Below, piece by piece: positions 8,191-17,326 of a stretch of 46,558 nt of DNA. Where the stretch lies: positions 1-46,558 of the forward strand of contig JAEZRJ010000034.1 of assembly GCA_023412855.1 (NCBI GenBank). The letters are read 5' to 3'. Below the pieces are notes generated by a model. It saw only the letters and a list, made by a program, of their open reading frames with translations, did no database searches and was not told where the DNA came from. Origin of the DNA: Bacillota bacterium. Its GTDB lineage: Bacteria; Bacillota; Clostridia; Lachnospirales; Lachnospiraceae. How positions within the stretch are numbered: position 1 is the stretch's first letter; each line of letters starts with the position of its first letter. A program made the position numbers and the translations under genes.

Positions 8191-9324
8191 GAAAACCTTT
8201 CTCACAATGCTGATTATCCGGTCCATATCTTCCTGCGTATTCTTGATATCGCTGGGGAGGCACAAGCCTCTATTGAAGATATCTTCCGCTACGCTTCCCT
8301 TACCGTCTTTTTCATCCGAAAGGGAAATGAAATCGTATTCCTGAAATACCGGCTGCAGGTGCATCGGCTTCCAAATAGGCCGGCACTCGATATTCTCTGC
8401 TTCAAGGGCATCCATAATCATATCGGGGGTGACTCTGCAGCCCTCTTTTATCGTCATGCAAGACAGCCAGTTATTGGCATCCCCATCCGGATTCAGCGGA
8501 TTCATGGAAAGCTCCGATATATCCGAAAAAGCTTCTTGATACTGTTTATAGATCGCCTTTTTAAGCGCCTTATGCTCCTCCAGAGACAAAAGCTGCCCTC
8601 TGCCGATTCCGGCAGTCACGTTGCTCATGCGGTAATTGTATCCGATCTGAGAATGTTGATAATGTCTGGCAGGGTCCCTGGCCTGTGTAGATAAGAACCG
8701 CGCTCTTTCTATCATTGCTTCTTCCTCAGACACAAGCATGCCGCCTCCCGAGGTCGTAATAATCTTATTGCCATTAAAGGAATAAATGCCGAACCTGCCG
8801 AAGGTTCCAGTATGTTTTCCTTTGTACGTGCTGCTTAAGGATTCCGCCGCATCTTCGATGACCGCAGTCCCCTTTTGTGCGCAAATCTCCATGATTTCTT
8901 GAAGCTTTGCAGGGGTTCCATATAAATGAACGATGATGACTGCTTTAGGCGAAGGATATTTTTCATAAGCCTTTTTCAGCGCCTCGGGAGACATATTCCA
9001 CGTTTCTTTCTCAGAATCGATGAATACCGGCGTAGCGTTCTCATAAATGATCGGATTACAGGTTGCTGAAAAGGTAAGAGAAGGCACAAACACAATATCT
9101 CCCTTTTTCACTCCGAGAAGACGAAGTGCAAGATGAATCGCTGCGGTTCCCGAGCTTAGCGCCGCCGCATTGGGTATGTTCACATACTCCGCCAGTTCTT
9201 TTTCAAAACTGTTTACGTTAGGGCCGAGGGGTGCTACCCAGTTGGTATCGAATGCCTCTTTTACGAATTCCTGCTCTTTTCCGTGCATGGTCGGAGAAGA
9301 CAGGTAAATCCTTTTCTTTTCCAT
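8182..9324 (-). CDS. pglE: UDP-4-keto sugar aminotransferase, PglE type
   Basis: A 380-residue PLP-dependent DegT/DnrJ/EryC1 enzyme, expected to convert the 4-keto product of PglF to UDP-4-amino-4,6-dideoxy-GlcNAc using glutamate. The sequence tracks Campylobacter PglE closely: LSSPTMHGKEQEF at the start, NWVAPLGPNVNSFE, IIVHLYGTPAK, IEDAAESL (the Asp contacting the PLP nitrogen), and YSFNGNKIITTSGGGMLV with the Schiff-base Lys at about residue 187. The start at 9324 has GAGGCG upstream and matches the family N-terminus; the in-frame extension to 9378 overlaps pglF. The final two residues and stop come from a small insertion (8164-8190). It lies between pglF and pglC, as expected for a bacillosamine-type cassette. 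Confidence 0.9.
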   Translation of the reverse strand: MEKKRIYLSSPTMHGKEQEFVKEAFDTNWVAPLGPNVNSFEKELAEYVNIPNAAALSSGTAAIHLALRLLGVKKGDIVFVPSLTFSATCNPIIYENATPVFIDSEKETWNMSPEALKKAYEKYPSPKAVIIVHLYGTPAKLQEIMEICAQKGTAVIEDAAESLSSTYKGKHTGTFGRFGIYSFNGNKIITTSGGGMLVSEEEAMIERARFLSTQARDPARHYQHSQIGYNYRMSNVTAGIGRGQLLSLEEHKALKKAIYKQYQEAFSDISELSMNPLNPDGDANNWLSCMTIKEGCRVTPDMIMDALEAENIECRPIWKPMHLQPVFQEYDFISLSDEKDGKGSVAEDIFNRGLCLPSDIKNTQEDMDRIISIVRKVFVI

Positions 9325-9349
9325 TGAAAAACGCCTCTTTTCTTTATAA

Positions 9350-11236
9350 TCAATCTTTATAATGGTAGGTCGGCACAATTTCCTTTACTAATGGACGAAT
9401 ATCCGTCACTTCTTCCCTGGATTCTTCCTTCAGCTTCTTCAACTGGGCAAAAAACTTCATCTCATCCAGCTCTATCGGTTTTCCTACGTGTATCAGTTTA
9501 TTTGCCGTTTCCTTCAAGCCCTCCTCATCCATGAGAAGCTCTTCGTACAGCTTTTCACCGGGGCGCAGTCCTGTAAACTCTATCTTAATATCCTCTCCTA
9601 CCCGGTAACCGGATAAACGGATCAAATTTTCCGCCAAATCAAGTATCCTCACCGGCTCTCCCATGTCCAGCACAAAAATTTCTCCGCCCTTCGCATAGGC
9701 TCCCGCCTGCAATACCAGGGAAACTGCTTCCGGAATCGTCATAAAATAGCGGATAATATCAGGATGAGTCACCGTTACCGGCCCTCCCTTCATAATCTGC
9801 TTTCTGAAAAGAGGAATAACGCTGCCGTTGCTGCCAAGTACATTTCCGAAGCGCACAGCAACGAATTCCGTCTCATAATGGTTGTTGAAGGTCTGAATGA
9901 TCATCTCACAGATGCGCTTGCTGGCTCCCATGATATTGGTAGGATTCACTGCCTTATCGGTGGAAATGAGCACGAACTTCTTTGCCCCGTAAAAAGCCGC
10001 CGCCTGAGCGGTTTTCCAAGTACCGAAGACATTGTTCTTCACCGCCTCATTGGGGCTGTCCTCCATCAGGGGAACGTGCTTATGCGCCGCCGCATGGTAA
10101 ACGATGTCCGGCCTGTAATGCTCGAATATCCAGTTGATTCTGTTCGTATTGCGAACGGAAGCGATGAGCACCACAAGATCCAAATGCGAGCCGGAGTCCG
10201 CATCGGAATATTTCGTTACTAACTCCTGCTGTATGTCATATACACTGTTTTCATAAATATCCAGAATAATAAGCTGTTTCGGCTTATGTCCGGCGATCTG
10301 TCTGCACAGCTCGCTGCCGATGGAGCCGCCTGCGCCGGTTACAAGCACCGTTTTATTCTGCACGTAACCAAGTATGGAATCGATATCTACGCTGATAGGA
10401 TCCCGACCGAGCAAATCCTCAACTTCAATGTCCCTTAACTTGCTGACATTGACTTCTCCATTCACCAGCTGATACATGCCGGGAAGGGAACGCAGCTTAC
10501 AGCTTGTCTCCTTGCAAATTTCCAGAACCTTCCGAAGCTCGGAGCGGGAAATGGAAGGCATGGCCACTATGATTTCATCAATATCGTAAATATCGGCGCA
10601 TTCGATAATCTTATCCCTGCCGCCGGCTACCTTGATACCTTGGATGTATCTGCCCCATTTACCTTTATCATCGTCAATGATACAACGAATTACCATGGTG
10701 CTGAAATTGCTGTTCACAATCTCCTTGATAATGACGTTGGCTGCCTCGCCCGCACCTATTACCATAACGGAGATTCCGTTCTTCTTATTCTGCTGCTTAT
10801 GCTTCTGGCTTCGCAGAAACCGGTAAGAAAAACGGCTGACAAAAATCATACTGATCAGCACGAACATATACAAAAAGTAATAGCTCTTAGGCACCGGCTG
10901 CTGTACCGTCTTAAAAAACTGCAATCCCACGCTGTTTAAAACTGCCGATATTACACAAGACATAACCACATTCTGCAGCTCCGTCTCCCCTGCAAATGCC
11001 CATAGGCTGTGATACAGCCTGAAAAAATAAAAAATGAGCAGTGTCAGCAATATATTGACCGGAAGAAATCTTGTAATAGGATCCAGAAAGTGAGCCGGTA
11101 TCATGTCGATATGAAATTCGTAACGAATGAGCACCGCCATATAGCTTGCAAAAATAATACTGATAATGTCGTAAATAATCAGGCTCGTTCTTCTATAGAA
11201 TAATTTTACATTAAAAGGCTTTTTATCTTTCTTCAT
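9350..11236 (-). CDS. pglF: membrane UDP-GlcNAc 4,6-dehydratase, PglF/CapD type
   Basis: A 628-residue enzyme with about four N-terminal membrane helices (residues 15-135), a first nucleotide-binding domain (VMVIGAGEAAN, about 155) and a C-terminal dehydratase domain starting VLVTGAGGSIGSELCRQ (about 300). The active-site run STDKAVNPTNIMGASKR has Met where classical enzymes of this family have Tyr, which is the known PglF feature and differs from PseB in this same window (NLYGGTK). It converts UDP-GlcNAc to UDP-2-acetamido-2,6-dideoxy-4-keto-glucose, the PglE substrate. The start at 11236 has AAGG nine bases upstream and overlaps the end of the preceding wzy gene by 14 bases, indicating one operon. 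Confidence 0.9.
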   Translation of the reverse strand: MKKDKKPFNVKLFYRRTSLIIYDIISIIFASYMAVLIRYEFHIDMIPAHFLDPITRFLPVNILLTLLIFYFFRLYHSLWAFAGETELQNVVMSCVISAVLNSVGLQFFKTVQQPVPKSYYFLYMFVLISMIFVSRFSYRFLRSQKHKQQNKKNGISVMVIGAGEAANVIIKEIVNSNFSTMVIRCIIDDDKGKWGRYIQGIKVAGGRDKIIECADIYDIDEIIVAMPSISRSELRKVLEICKETSCKLRSLPGMYQLVNGEVNVSKLRDIEVEDLLGRDPISVDIDSILGYVQNKTVLVTGAGGSIGSELCRQIAGHKPKQLIILDIYENSVYDIQQELVTKYSDADSGSHLDLVVLIASVRNTNRINWIFEHYRPDIVYHAAAHKHVPLMEDSPNEAVKNNVFGTWKTAQAAAFYGAKKFVLISTDKAVNPTNIMGASKRICEMIIQTFNNHYETEFVAVRFGNVLGSNGSVIPLFRKQIMKGGPVTVTHPDIIRYFMTIPEAVSLVLQAGAYAKGGEIFVLDMGEPVRILDLAENLIRLSGYRVGEDIKIEFTGLRPGEKLYEELLMDEEGLKETANKLIHVGKPIELDEMKFFAQLKKLKEESREEVTDIRPLVKEIVPTYHYKD

Positions 11237-13934
11237 TCGTTTCATCCTTCTTCTTACCCATATCGAATAGCAGCGGCGCTAATACAACAAGCAAGGTAAA
11301 TCCTGCCGGATGGCATAGATGAAATATCCATTCTACCAAACCCGCTGTGGCGAAAGCCACCACGATTGCCGCCGGCATCGCCGCGCAGGGAACGCTGTCC
11401 TTCCTTCTGCCAAAGAAAATACAGCCCTGAACGAAGGTTGCAGCTCCCAAGAGGATAAACACTACCCCTACAAGGATACCGTGGTCATATGCAACCTGAA
11501 GATAAATATTATGCGCATGAACCGCCAGCGTTCCGTCCGGCAGCAAAGCACCCATCTCATCATGCCCTTTTAAGTTAAGCTGATCCAGATAAGCACGGAA
11601 GATATCCATACGTCCATTGGCATATTCCTCCGTCTTCTCATATACGCTGGTATCTTCTGCAACCTCCTCCTGAACCTCTGGAGTCTCGGTAAAATCGCCT
11701 TCCTTAGCATCCTTGGCAAGTTCCGCCGCACGGACGTCGTCTGCTGCACGCTCTTCCTCGGTCTTTGTGCCGATGATATTGAGCTGGGAATCGCTGTCAT
11801 TGCCTGCCGGCATTTCGCCTGTTCCGGTGCTTTCCTGCGACTGATATAAATCGCTGATACCGCCTTCCCACACGACTTCACCGTTGCTGCTAAATCTTTT
11901 CGCGCGGTATTTCTGATATTCTTCGCTTCTTTCATAGGAAGAAGTTCCTTTTTCCGGTATTCCGAAAATCTTATTGTTGAATACTTCTGCGAAGCGTTCC
12001 ACCGTTATATAATACATGGAATCCCATTCATTTCCTCTTTCAATGGCATCCGGGAACACTTCCACTTCATATTTGTATACATCATTGCTCAGAGCAGGAA
12101 TAATCCTCTGACCGGTAAAGATGATCGGGAAGCACCATATTACCGCTGCACCCATCACCGCGAACAAGCGCAGAATATTCATAAGCCTCTCTTTTCCTGC
12201 GCCTCCTGCTGCCATTACCACGCCTACCACTAACATCGCGGCTACGGACATGAATCCGGTTCTGGAAGCCGTAAACAACATATAGGTACCGGAAGAACCC
12301 AGTACCAGAAGCTCCGCCCATATATCTTTCAGCTTATGTGTTTTTTTGTATTTATCCATAAGCTTCATCAGCGCCGCACATATAATGAACGTCAAATAAA
12401 CTGCCGTTACCGTTACCGTATGGAAAATAAACGGGAATCTCGGATATACCCACGATAAAAATGGCCTGTGCAACATTGAAAATATAATGCAGCAGACAAA
12501 GTGCAGAAGCAGTCCGTTACTTATATTTTGCAGCAAATGTGCCCTTTTATCCCAAAGCGCATAGCGAAGATAAAACAGCGTAAAGGAAATGACCAACGCC
12601 ACCGTCCACCATCTCGTATTTCTAAATATGATGATGAGAATGAAGAATAATCCCAATATCCCGGCGTACCAAAGGGAGATTCTGCTCATCCTTTCTTTTT
12701 TTAAGAGCATAGAAATAAAACGTGCTGCGATGGTTACAATTACTAAGCCGGAAAGCACAAGTGCCAGTACTCCGTACCGTATCGCCTTCAGATCCATCTC
12801 GTTCATTGCCAGATAGTCCACATAGAAGCTATAATAACGGTAAACTGCCGCCGCTGCCACGACTGCATAAACCAAAGTAATCTTGCTGAATATCTCCTTC
12901 TTTTTGCACATAGTAAGGATAGTCAGTGCAAAAAAAACGATGAACTGGCGTTCCGCAATTCTATGGTGAATGTCATAAAGACCGTTCATATAATTGCAGC
13001 ATGCCCATACGGTGCCCGCGATAAAGACCGACTGAAGGTAATCCGCACCGTGTACCTTTATCTTCTCCCTAAGAGGTATATACCCGCTTCTGTCCTTTTT
13101 ACGGTTAATGGCATAGAATAGTGTGGCGCTGCCCAACAGCGCTCCTATCGTATAAAAAATGTTATCGGTAAACTGTCCGCTGAAAAATCTACGCACGCTT
13201 ATGATATATAAAGCGCCTCCCGTTATTGCCGCCGCCACAATATTTGCCGTATAGCGCAGTGCCTTTTCCACGGTAATCAGCTTGTCCTTCTTAGATAAGC
13301 GGAAATATGCTTCCACAGCTCCTACTAACAGGGCCGCTAAAATGAGAAGTATCGCATCATAGACAAATATTTTATCTTTGCGAAGAGGAACCATATAATA
13401 ATATTCCCCTACAATATTATAACCCTGAAGCTCATCATAGTTATAAACCAAACGGCTTACATACTGCGTCCCAGCTGACGCTGTCTCCTCCAGCCCGAAC
13501 CATGCACGGCTGCCGTTCTGCCCTTGAAGGAAGAAATAGTAATCGCTTCCCACATTCAGATCCTCATTGATATAGACGGGACAAAAACCGGGAATATCGA
13601 TGAATCTCACATCCACCTTTTGCTCGAACATTACCTGCATGTTCGAATCCAGCATGCGGAAGATAAAGGAGTCCACCCTCTGATCCTTGTTCCAGCCGTT
13701 TTCAAAATCTGCAATATACAAATTAACCGTTCCCAAATGATCGTACTGGGCGATAAAGCGCTGTAAAAGGTAATCCTCTCCTATGCTGTCCGAGGAACCG
13801 GCCAAAATCTGATTGCTGACGGAGGGAATCGTCTCGTCCCACATACGAATCGGATAAATTGTCATCATTGCCATTAATGTCAGCAATATTATTACGCTCT
13901 GTATAGCGCGGCTCTTTTTCACAATTTTATACAT
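11223..13934 (-). CDS. O-antigen polymerase/ligase family (Wzy_C) with large N-terminal outside domain
   Basis: A 903-residue multi-pass membrane protein. After one N-terminal helix comes a soluble outside region of about 140 residues that looks beta-rich (LGTVNLYIADFENGW ... DYYFFLQGQNG), then about twelve helices. FTASRTGFMS and HAHNIYLQVAYDHG near residue 808 are the hallmark loop of the Wzy/WaaL ligase family. The long loop before that motif carries a strongly acidic stretch (about residues 690-770). It is expected to polymerise or ligate lipid-linked repeat units outside the membrane. ATG 13934 has GGAGA six bases upstream; the longer frame would start with TTG. A good promoter (13959-13987) lies just upstream, and pglF overlaps its end, so it heads the second assembly operon. 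Confidence 0.8.
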   Translation of the reverse strand: MYKIVKKSRAIQSVIILLTLMAMMTIYPIRMWDETIPSVSNQILAGSSDSIGEDYLLQRFIAQYDHLGTVNLYIADFENGWNKDQRVDSFIFRMLDSNMQVMFEQKVDVRFIDIPGFCPVYINEDLNVGSDYYFFLQGQNGSRAWFGLEETASAGTQYVSRLVYNYDELQGYNIVGEYYYMVPLRKDKIFVYDAILLILAALLVGAVEAYFRLSKKDKLITVEKALRYTANIVAAAITGGALYIISVRRFFSGQFTDNIFYTIGALLGSATLFYAINRKKDRSGYIPLREKIKVHGADYLQSVFIAGTVWACCNYMNGLYDIHHRIAERQFIVFFALTILTMCKKKEIFSKITLVYAVVAAAAVYRYYSFYVDYLAMNEMDLKAIRYGVLALVLSGLVIVTIAARFISMLLKKERMSRISLWYAGILGLFFILIIIFRNTRWWTVALVISFTLFYLRYALWDKRAHLLQNISNGLLLHFVCCIIFSMLHRPFLSWVYPRFPFIFHTVTVTAVYLTFIICAALMKLMDKYKKTHKLKDIWAELLVLGSSGTYMLFTASRTGFMSVAAMLVVGVVMAAGGAGKERLMNILRLFAVMGAAVIWCFPIIFTGQRIIPALSNDVYKYEVEVFPDAIERGNEWDSMYYITVERFAEVFNNKIFGIPEKGTSSYERSEEYQKYRAKRFSSNGEVVWEGGISDLYQSQESTGTGEMPAGNDSDSQLNIIGTKTEEERAADDVRAAELAKDAKEGDFTETPEVQEEVAEDTSVYEKTEEYANGRMDIFRAYLDQLNLKGHDEMGALLPDGTLAVHAHNIYLQVAYDHGILVGVVFILLGAATFVQGCIFFGRRKDSVPCAAMPAAIVVAFATAGLVEWIFHLCHPAGFTLLVVLAPLLFDMGKKKDETNEER

Positions 13935-13958
13935 ATATTCTCTCCATTTCAAATGGTA

Positions 13959-13987
13959 AGTATAGCACAGATACCCTCAGTTTACAA
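13959..13987 (-). promoter_or_regulatory. candidate sigma-A promoter for the wzy-pglFEC operon
   Basis: On the minus strand: TTGTAA (13987-13982), 17 bases, then TATACT (13964-13959) preceded by TGC, an extended -10. The predicted transcript start, about 13952, leaves a leader of roughly 18 bases that contains the ribosome site. The -35 box overlaps the last codons of the preceding gene. Box quality and spacing are good, but it is unsupported by experiment. Confidence 0.5.
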
Positions 13988-15800
13988 GAACAGCCACCGT
14001 GGCTGGGAGTGCGAACCAGAGGATCAGCACATAGCGGGGCAGGTACGTAGGGCCGAGAATCGCAGTGAGCCATACGAGCAGCACCATCAGGAAGGGAATG
14101 AGCAGATCATAGCGTCTTGTGTAATAAGTATAGCCAAAAGTAAAGGCGAACACCCAGAAAAGAAATCCCGCCGAAAACAACATAGATAGGACAGGCACTT
14201 TCTGCTGTGTAACCTCCAAGGACATGTTTTTATACCATTCACTCAAAATCGGCAGCTTGCTCTCCCTCGTTCCGGGCTGCTCCACCTCATAGCCAAAGAA
14301 CGAACTGTCCTCATAGGTAAAAGTAAATACTTCATTTCCGCGATATACGTCGATGACCGTGTCCGGATACCAGAGTCCGTAGGAAGTCATAAGCCACGCG
14401 TTGATATACGTAAACGGATGCTCCATTCCTATCTTCGCCCAAAGCCGCATATATTTCACGGGATCGGCAGTATAAGCCTCGTTATCGAACCATATTTTTA
14501 CCCCATCGGATACCTTAGCCGTATAAAACCGAAGCGCTTCTTCTGGGAGAATCTCATACAAGGTTTCCAAATCCTCCCCGGCAAAGCTTTCTCTATCATA
14601 TTTATAAGCTCTTGAAAGCTGTTGGATCGGGACGGTAAGCATCTCCTGCTTTCCGGCAGGCTGTGCCGAAAGCAGCGCTAAAAGACATGCCGCTGCCAGA
14701 AAATAAACTGCGAATGTACCTCCCAGAAGAAATACCAGCTTCTTACGCCATCCCTTCATGTAAAGCAAAAGTACCGGCGCCATAACAAGAAAAGCATACA
14801 TACCATTATGCCGAAAGGACATCATAACAAAGGCACACGCTCCGAAAAAAAGCTGTTTCTTCCAAGAAGCAAAAAAGCTCTCCTTCTCTCTTGCCATATC
14901 CGCCATAGAAAGAAGAAGTAAAAGCAGAGCAGCCGTGAAGATTCCGTCCTTCGCCGAGCATAAGGTGAACATAACGATTACCGGGAAGAAGGCAAAGTAA
15001 CAAAAAGTGCCTACGCGAAAAATAAATGCAACACCTCTTTTTTTCATGTAGGAAACCACATAAGTAAATACCCCTGACATGAAAAGCATCTGAAGCAGCG
15101 TATATGCAGCAATTCCTATATTATAGGAGCCGGTCAGCTTATTTACTCCTAAAATCGTCCCTCCCAGCAAAAGCACGTGGAAAAGAGGATGGTGAGTGGT
15201 AAAATTTCTCGTCTGTACTTGAATGAACTCATCCTGTGCATCGTACACGAAAAATCCCGGATATACCGCCAGAAATACCGGCAGCCAGCAAAGGAAAAGC
15301 AAACACATCGTAAGAGCCGTACGCTTTCTTTCAGACATACTGTTCCACTTCTCACAGAGCTTATACCATATGCCGCCTTCGTCCACAAACTTATTTTCAC
15401 TCTTATCCCTGCCTCGCCCTTTTTGCCATACCTCAAGCGTTTCCCAGGCACATTGTATCCAGATTGTCAGTATTACTGCCCAGATTATGATAGATATCCA
15501 CATTCCGGCATCCTTAAAATTTACGTTTTCCCCATAATCCAGCTGAACGCCGAAAGCGATGCAACCGGAAAATAAAAGTCCTAAAAGCCCTGCCGCAACA
15601 GCACTTCTTCTATCCATTTTCTTACCTGTTTTTATAAAGGAGCGGTAAAGCGCATAGGCGCAGCCCCCCCATAGAAATATACTAAGGAAGCTGTTGCTTA
15701 TGGCGAGACTGTTTTCCTTCAAATTCAGCATCTTCGGCAGGCACCACGTCCCTACGAGGGCCAGCAGCAAAGATAAGATAATAGCCTTTTTTTTCTGCAT
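13977..15800 (-). CDS. large multi-pass membrane protein, DUF6020/GT-C-like
   Basis: A 607-residue protein with about twelve hydrophobic segments. Loop motifs include AVYPGFFVYDAQDEFIQVQT and FTTHHPLFHVLLLGGT; an acidic loop residue followed by HHP-x-h is common in GT-C glycosyltransferases and in a membrane-protein family I associate with DUF6020. A soluble loop near residues 385-500 separates the last helices. The A8 run at codons 3-5 and a G7 run at 15664-15670 are possible slippage sites. It follows the GNAT-GT2 fusion with a 6-base spacer, suggesting that it may use the lipid-phosphate sugar made there. The function is inferred from position; it is not assignable by motif alone. Confidence 0.55.
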   Translation of the reverse strand: MQKKKAIILSLLLALVGTWCLPKMLNLKENSLAISNSFLSIFLWGGCAYALYRSFIKTGKKMDRRSAVAAGLLGLLFSGCIAFGVQLDYGENVNFKDAGMWISIIIWAVILTIWIQCAWETLEVWQKGRGRDKSENKFVDEGGIWYKLCEKWNSMSERKRTALTMCLLFLCWLPVFLAVYPGFFVYDAQDEFIQVQTRNFTTHHPLFHVLLLGGTILGVNKLTGSYNIGIAAYTLLQMLFMSGVFTYVVSYMKKRGVAFIFRVGTFCYFAFFPVIVMFTLCSAKDGIFTAALLLLLLSMADMAREKESFFASWKKQLFFGACAFVMMSFRHNGMYAFLVMAPVLLLYMKGWRKKLVFLLGGTFAVYFLAAACLLALLSAQPAGKQEMLTVPIQQLSRAYKYDRESFAGEDLETLYEILPEEALRFYTAKVSDGVKIWFDNEAYTADPVKYMRLWAKIGMEHPFTYINAWLMTSYGLWYPDTVIDVYRGNEVFTFTYEDSSFFGYEVEQPGTRESKLPILSEWYKNMSLEVTQQKVPVLSMLFSAGFLFWVFAFTFGYTYYTRRYDLLIPFLMVLLVWLTAILGPTYLPRYVLILWFALPATVAVLVN

Positions 15801-15806
15801 AACCGT

Positions 15807-17282
15807 TTATTCCTCTTCATTCATGACTTCCCTTATGACAAATTGAGGGGAGTTATTCATGGAAATATACATTCTGCCGATGTATTCTCCTATCAGGCCG
15901 AGCATCAGCATGATCATGCCGCCTATAAATACCAGCGCCGACATCATGGAGCTGAAACCCATGGGAACAGCCGGGTTAACAAACTTTTTAATTACCGTAT
16001 ATATCCCGTAAATAAATCCCATAGAAGCAAGCATACAGCCGACGGCCGTGGCTATGCGAAGAGGCTTCACACTAAACGCCGTAAAGCCGTTGAACCACAA
16101 TCCGATCAGCTTCCCAATGGTATAGCCGGAGGTTCCCACCTCTCTCTCTCTATGATGTACGTTTACATTAGTGATACGATTCGTCGCCCGGAGCACCAGC
16201 CCGATTACGTAAGGATATGCATTGGTATACCGCTTCATCTCCTCCACCACGAACCTCTTTGCCGCAAAGTAACTGGAAACGTAAATATCTTTGGGCTTGC
16301 CCAGCATGAGCCTCGCCATCTCTTCATTTACCCAGCTTCCGAAATTACGAAACATAGAGTGCATCTTATGGCCGTATTTCGCATATACCACGTCGGAGCC
16401 CTCTTCGATTTCCGCGAGCAGCTTGCCCACTTCATCGGCAGGTGTCTGTCCGTCGTCGTCCAAGCACACAATCACATCGCCCTTTACATGGTGAAAACCT
16501 GCCATAAGGGCCGCGTGCTGTCCGAAATTTCTTGCCAGATTAATGCCTTTAATTTTCTTATTATCCACACACAAAGTACGAATTACGTCTAACGTCTTGT
16601 CTGGGGAGCAATCGTCTACCAGTACGATTTCGTAATCGTACTTCTTCCCCTCCTTGTTCAAGCCTTTTACCGCTTCCGTTATTTCTGCCACAACCTTGGA
16701 AAGCGTCTGTTCCGATCGGTAGCAGGGAATCACGAAGCTTATCAGCTGACTGTTATCATCCTTTATCACTATATCCATCAAATACATATCCTTTTTCTCG
16801 CCGTCTGAACACTCTACAGCTTTTAGCGTGGATCTTCTGACAAAACTCGCTTTTTCGTAGCTGCTGACCGCCGCCTCGTTATCGGTAAATACTCTCAGTA
16901 TAATCTTATGGAGCTTCATATTCTCAAAGGCATATTTTACCGCAAGTTTCGCAGCTTCCGTTCCATAGCCATTTCCCACCGCATCGTCTTCTCCGATGAA
17001 GATACCGTATTCCGCTTCCTTCTTGTCCATATCCACATCTCTGAAATACACGCTTCCGATAGGACGCATCCCTTCTTTTTCACAGATGATAAACTGAACG
17101 GCACTTCCGGTCTCCACCCTCGTCCTCATCCAATTTTCATGGCTTTCCGAAGTAAATACTTCCCTGAAAATAAAGTTCCTCCTGACCCTTTCCTTATTTC
17201 TCCACTCCACAATATAATCCGTGTCCTCATATGTTATTGGTCTAAGTATGATATTCTTCCCGATGATATTCATAGTCTGCAT
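15807..17282 (-). CDS. GNAT acetyltransferase fused to GtrB/ArnC-like polyprenyl-phosphate glycosyltransferase
   Basis: A 491-residue two-domain protein. Residues about 1-170 are a GNAT fold of the RimJ/PseH kind, with the acetyl-CoA loop AVGNGYGTEAAKLAV and NEAAVSSYEKASF. Residues about 178-491 are a GT2 enzyme: SFVIPCYRSEQTLSKVV, LVDDCSPDKT, NLARNFGQHAALMAGF, the metal-binding CLDDDGQTP, and two C-terminal membrane helices, the layout of GtrB, ArnC and CsbB enzymes that load a sugar onto undecaprenyl phosphate. An inference from this fusion is that the amino sugar is acetylated and then loaded on lipid by one protein. WecE, two genes upstream, makes a 4-amino sugar that in enterobacteria is acetylated by the GNAT WecD, so dTDP-Fuc4N is the leading substrate guess. 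A PseH role is the alternative. Confidence 0.85.
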   Translation of the reverse strand: MQTMNIIGKNIILRPITYEDTDYIVEWRNKERVRRNFIFREVFTSESHENWMRTRVETGSAVQFIICEKEGMRPIGSVYFRDVDMDKKEAEYGIFIGEDDAVGNGYGTEAAKLAVKYAFENMKLHKIILRVFTDNEAAVSSYEKASFVRRSTLKAVECSDGEKKDMYLMDIVIKDDNSQLISFVIPCYRSEQTLSKVVAEITEAVKGLNKEGKKYDYEIVLVDDCSPDKTLDVIRTLCVDNKKIKGINLARNFGQHAALMAGFHHVKGDVIVCLDDDGQTPADEVGKLLAEIEEGSDVVYAKYGHKMHSMFRNFGSWVNEEMARLMLGKPKDIYVSSYFAAKRFVVEEMKRYTNAYPYVIGLVLRATNRITNVNVHHREREVGTSGYTIGKLIGLWFNGFTAFSVKPLRIATAVGCMLASMGFIYGIYTVIKKFVNPAVPMGFSSMMSALVFIGGMIMLMLGLIGEYIGRMYISMNNSPQFVIREVMNEEE

Positions 17283-17326
17283 AAAACTCTTATGCTCCTT
17301 CCCCGCGTAACAAAATTATTTTATAA

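Noticed and set aside
11570..11935. 121-codon minus-strand frame within the Wzy gene
   Set aside because: It is an out-of-frame shadow of the acidic loop region with a basic, low-complexity translation and no ribosome site.
15843..16592. 249-codon plus-strand open frame
   Set aside because: It is antisense to the well-supported GNAT-GT2 fusion, has no recognisable motif and no good ribosome site.
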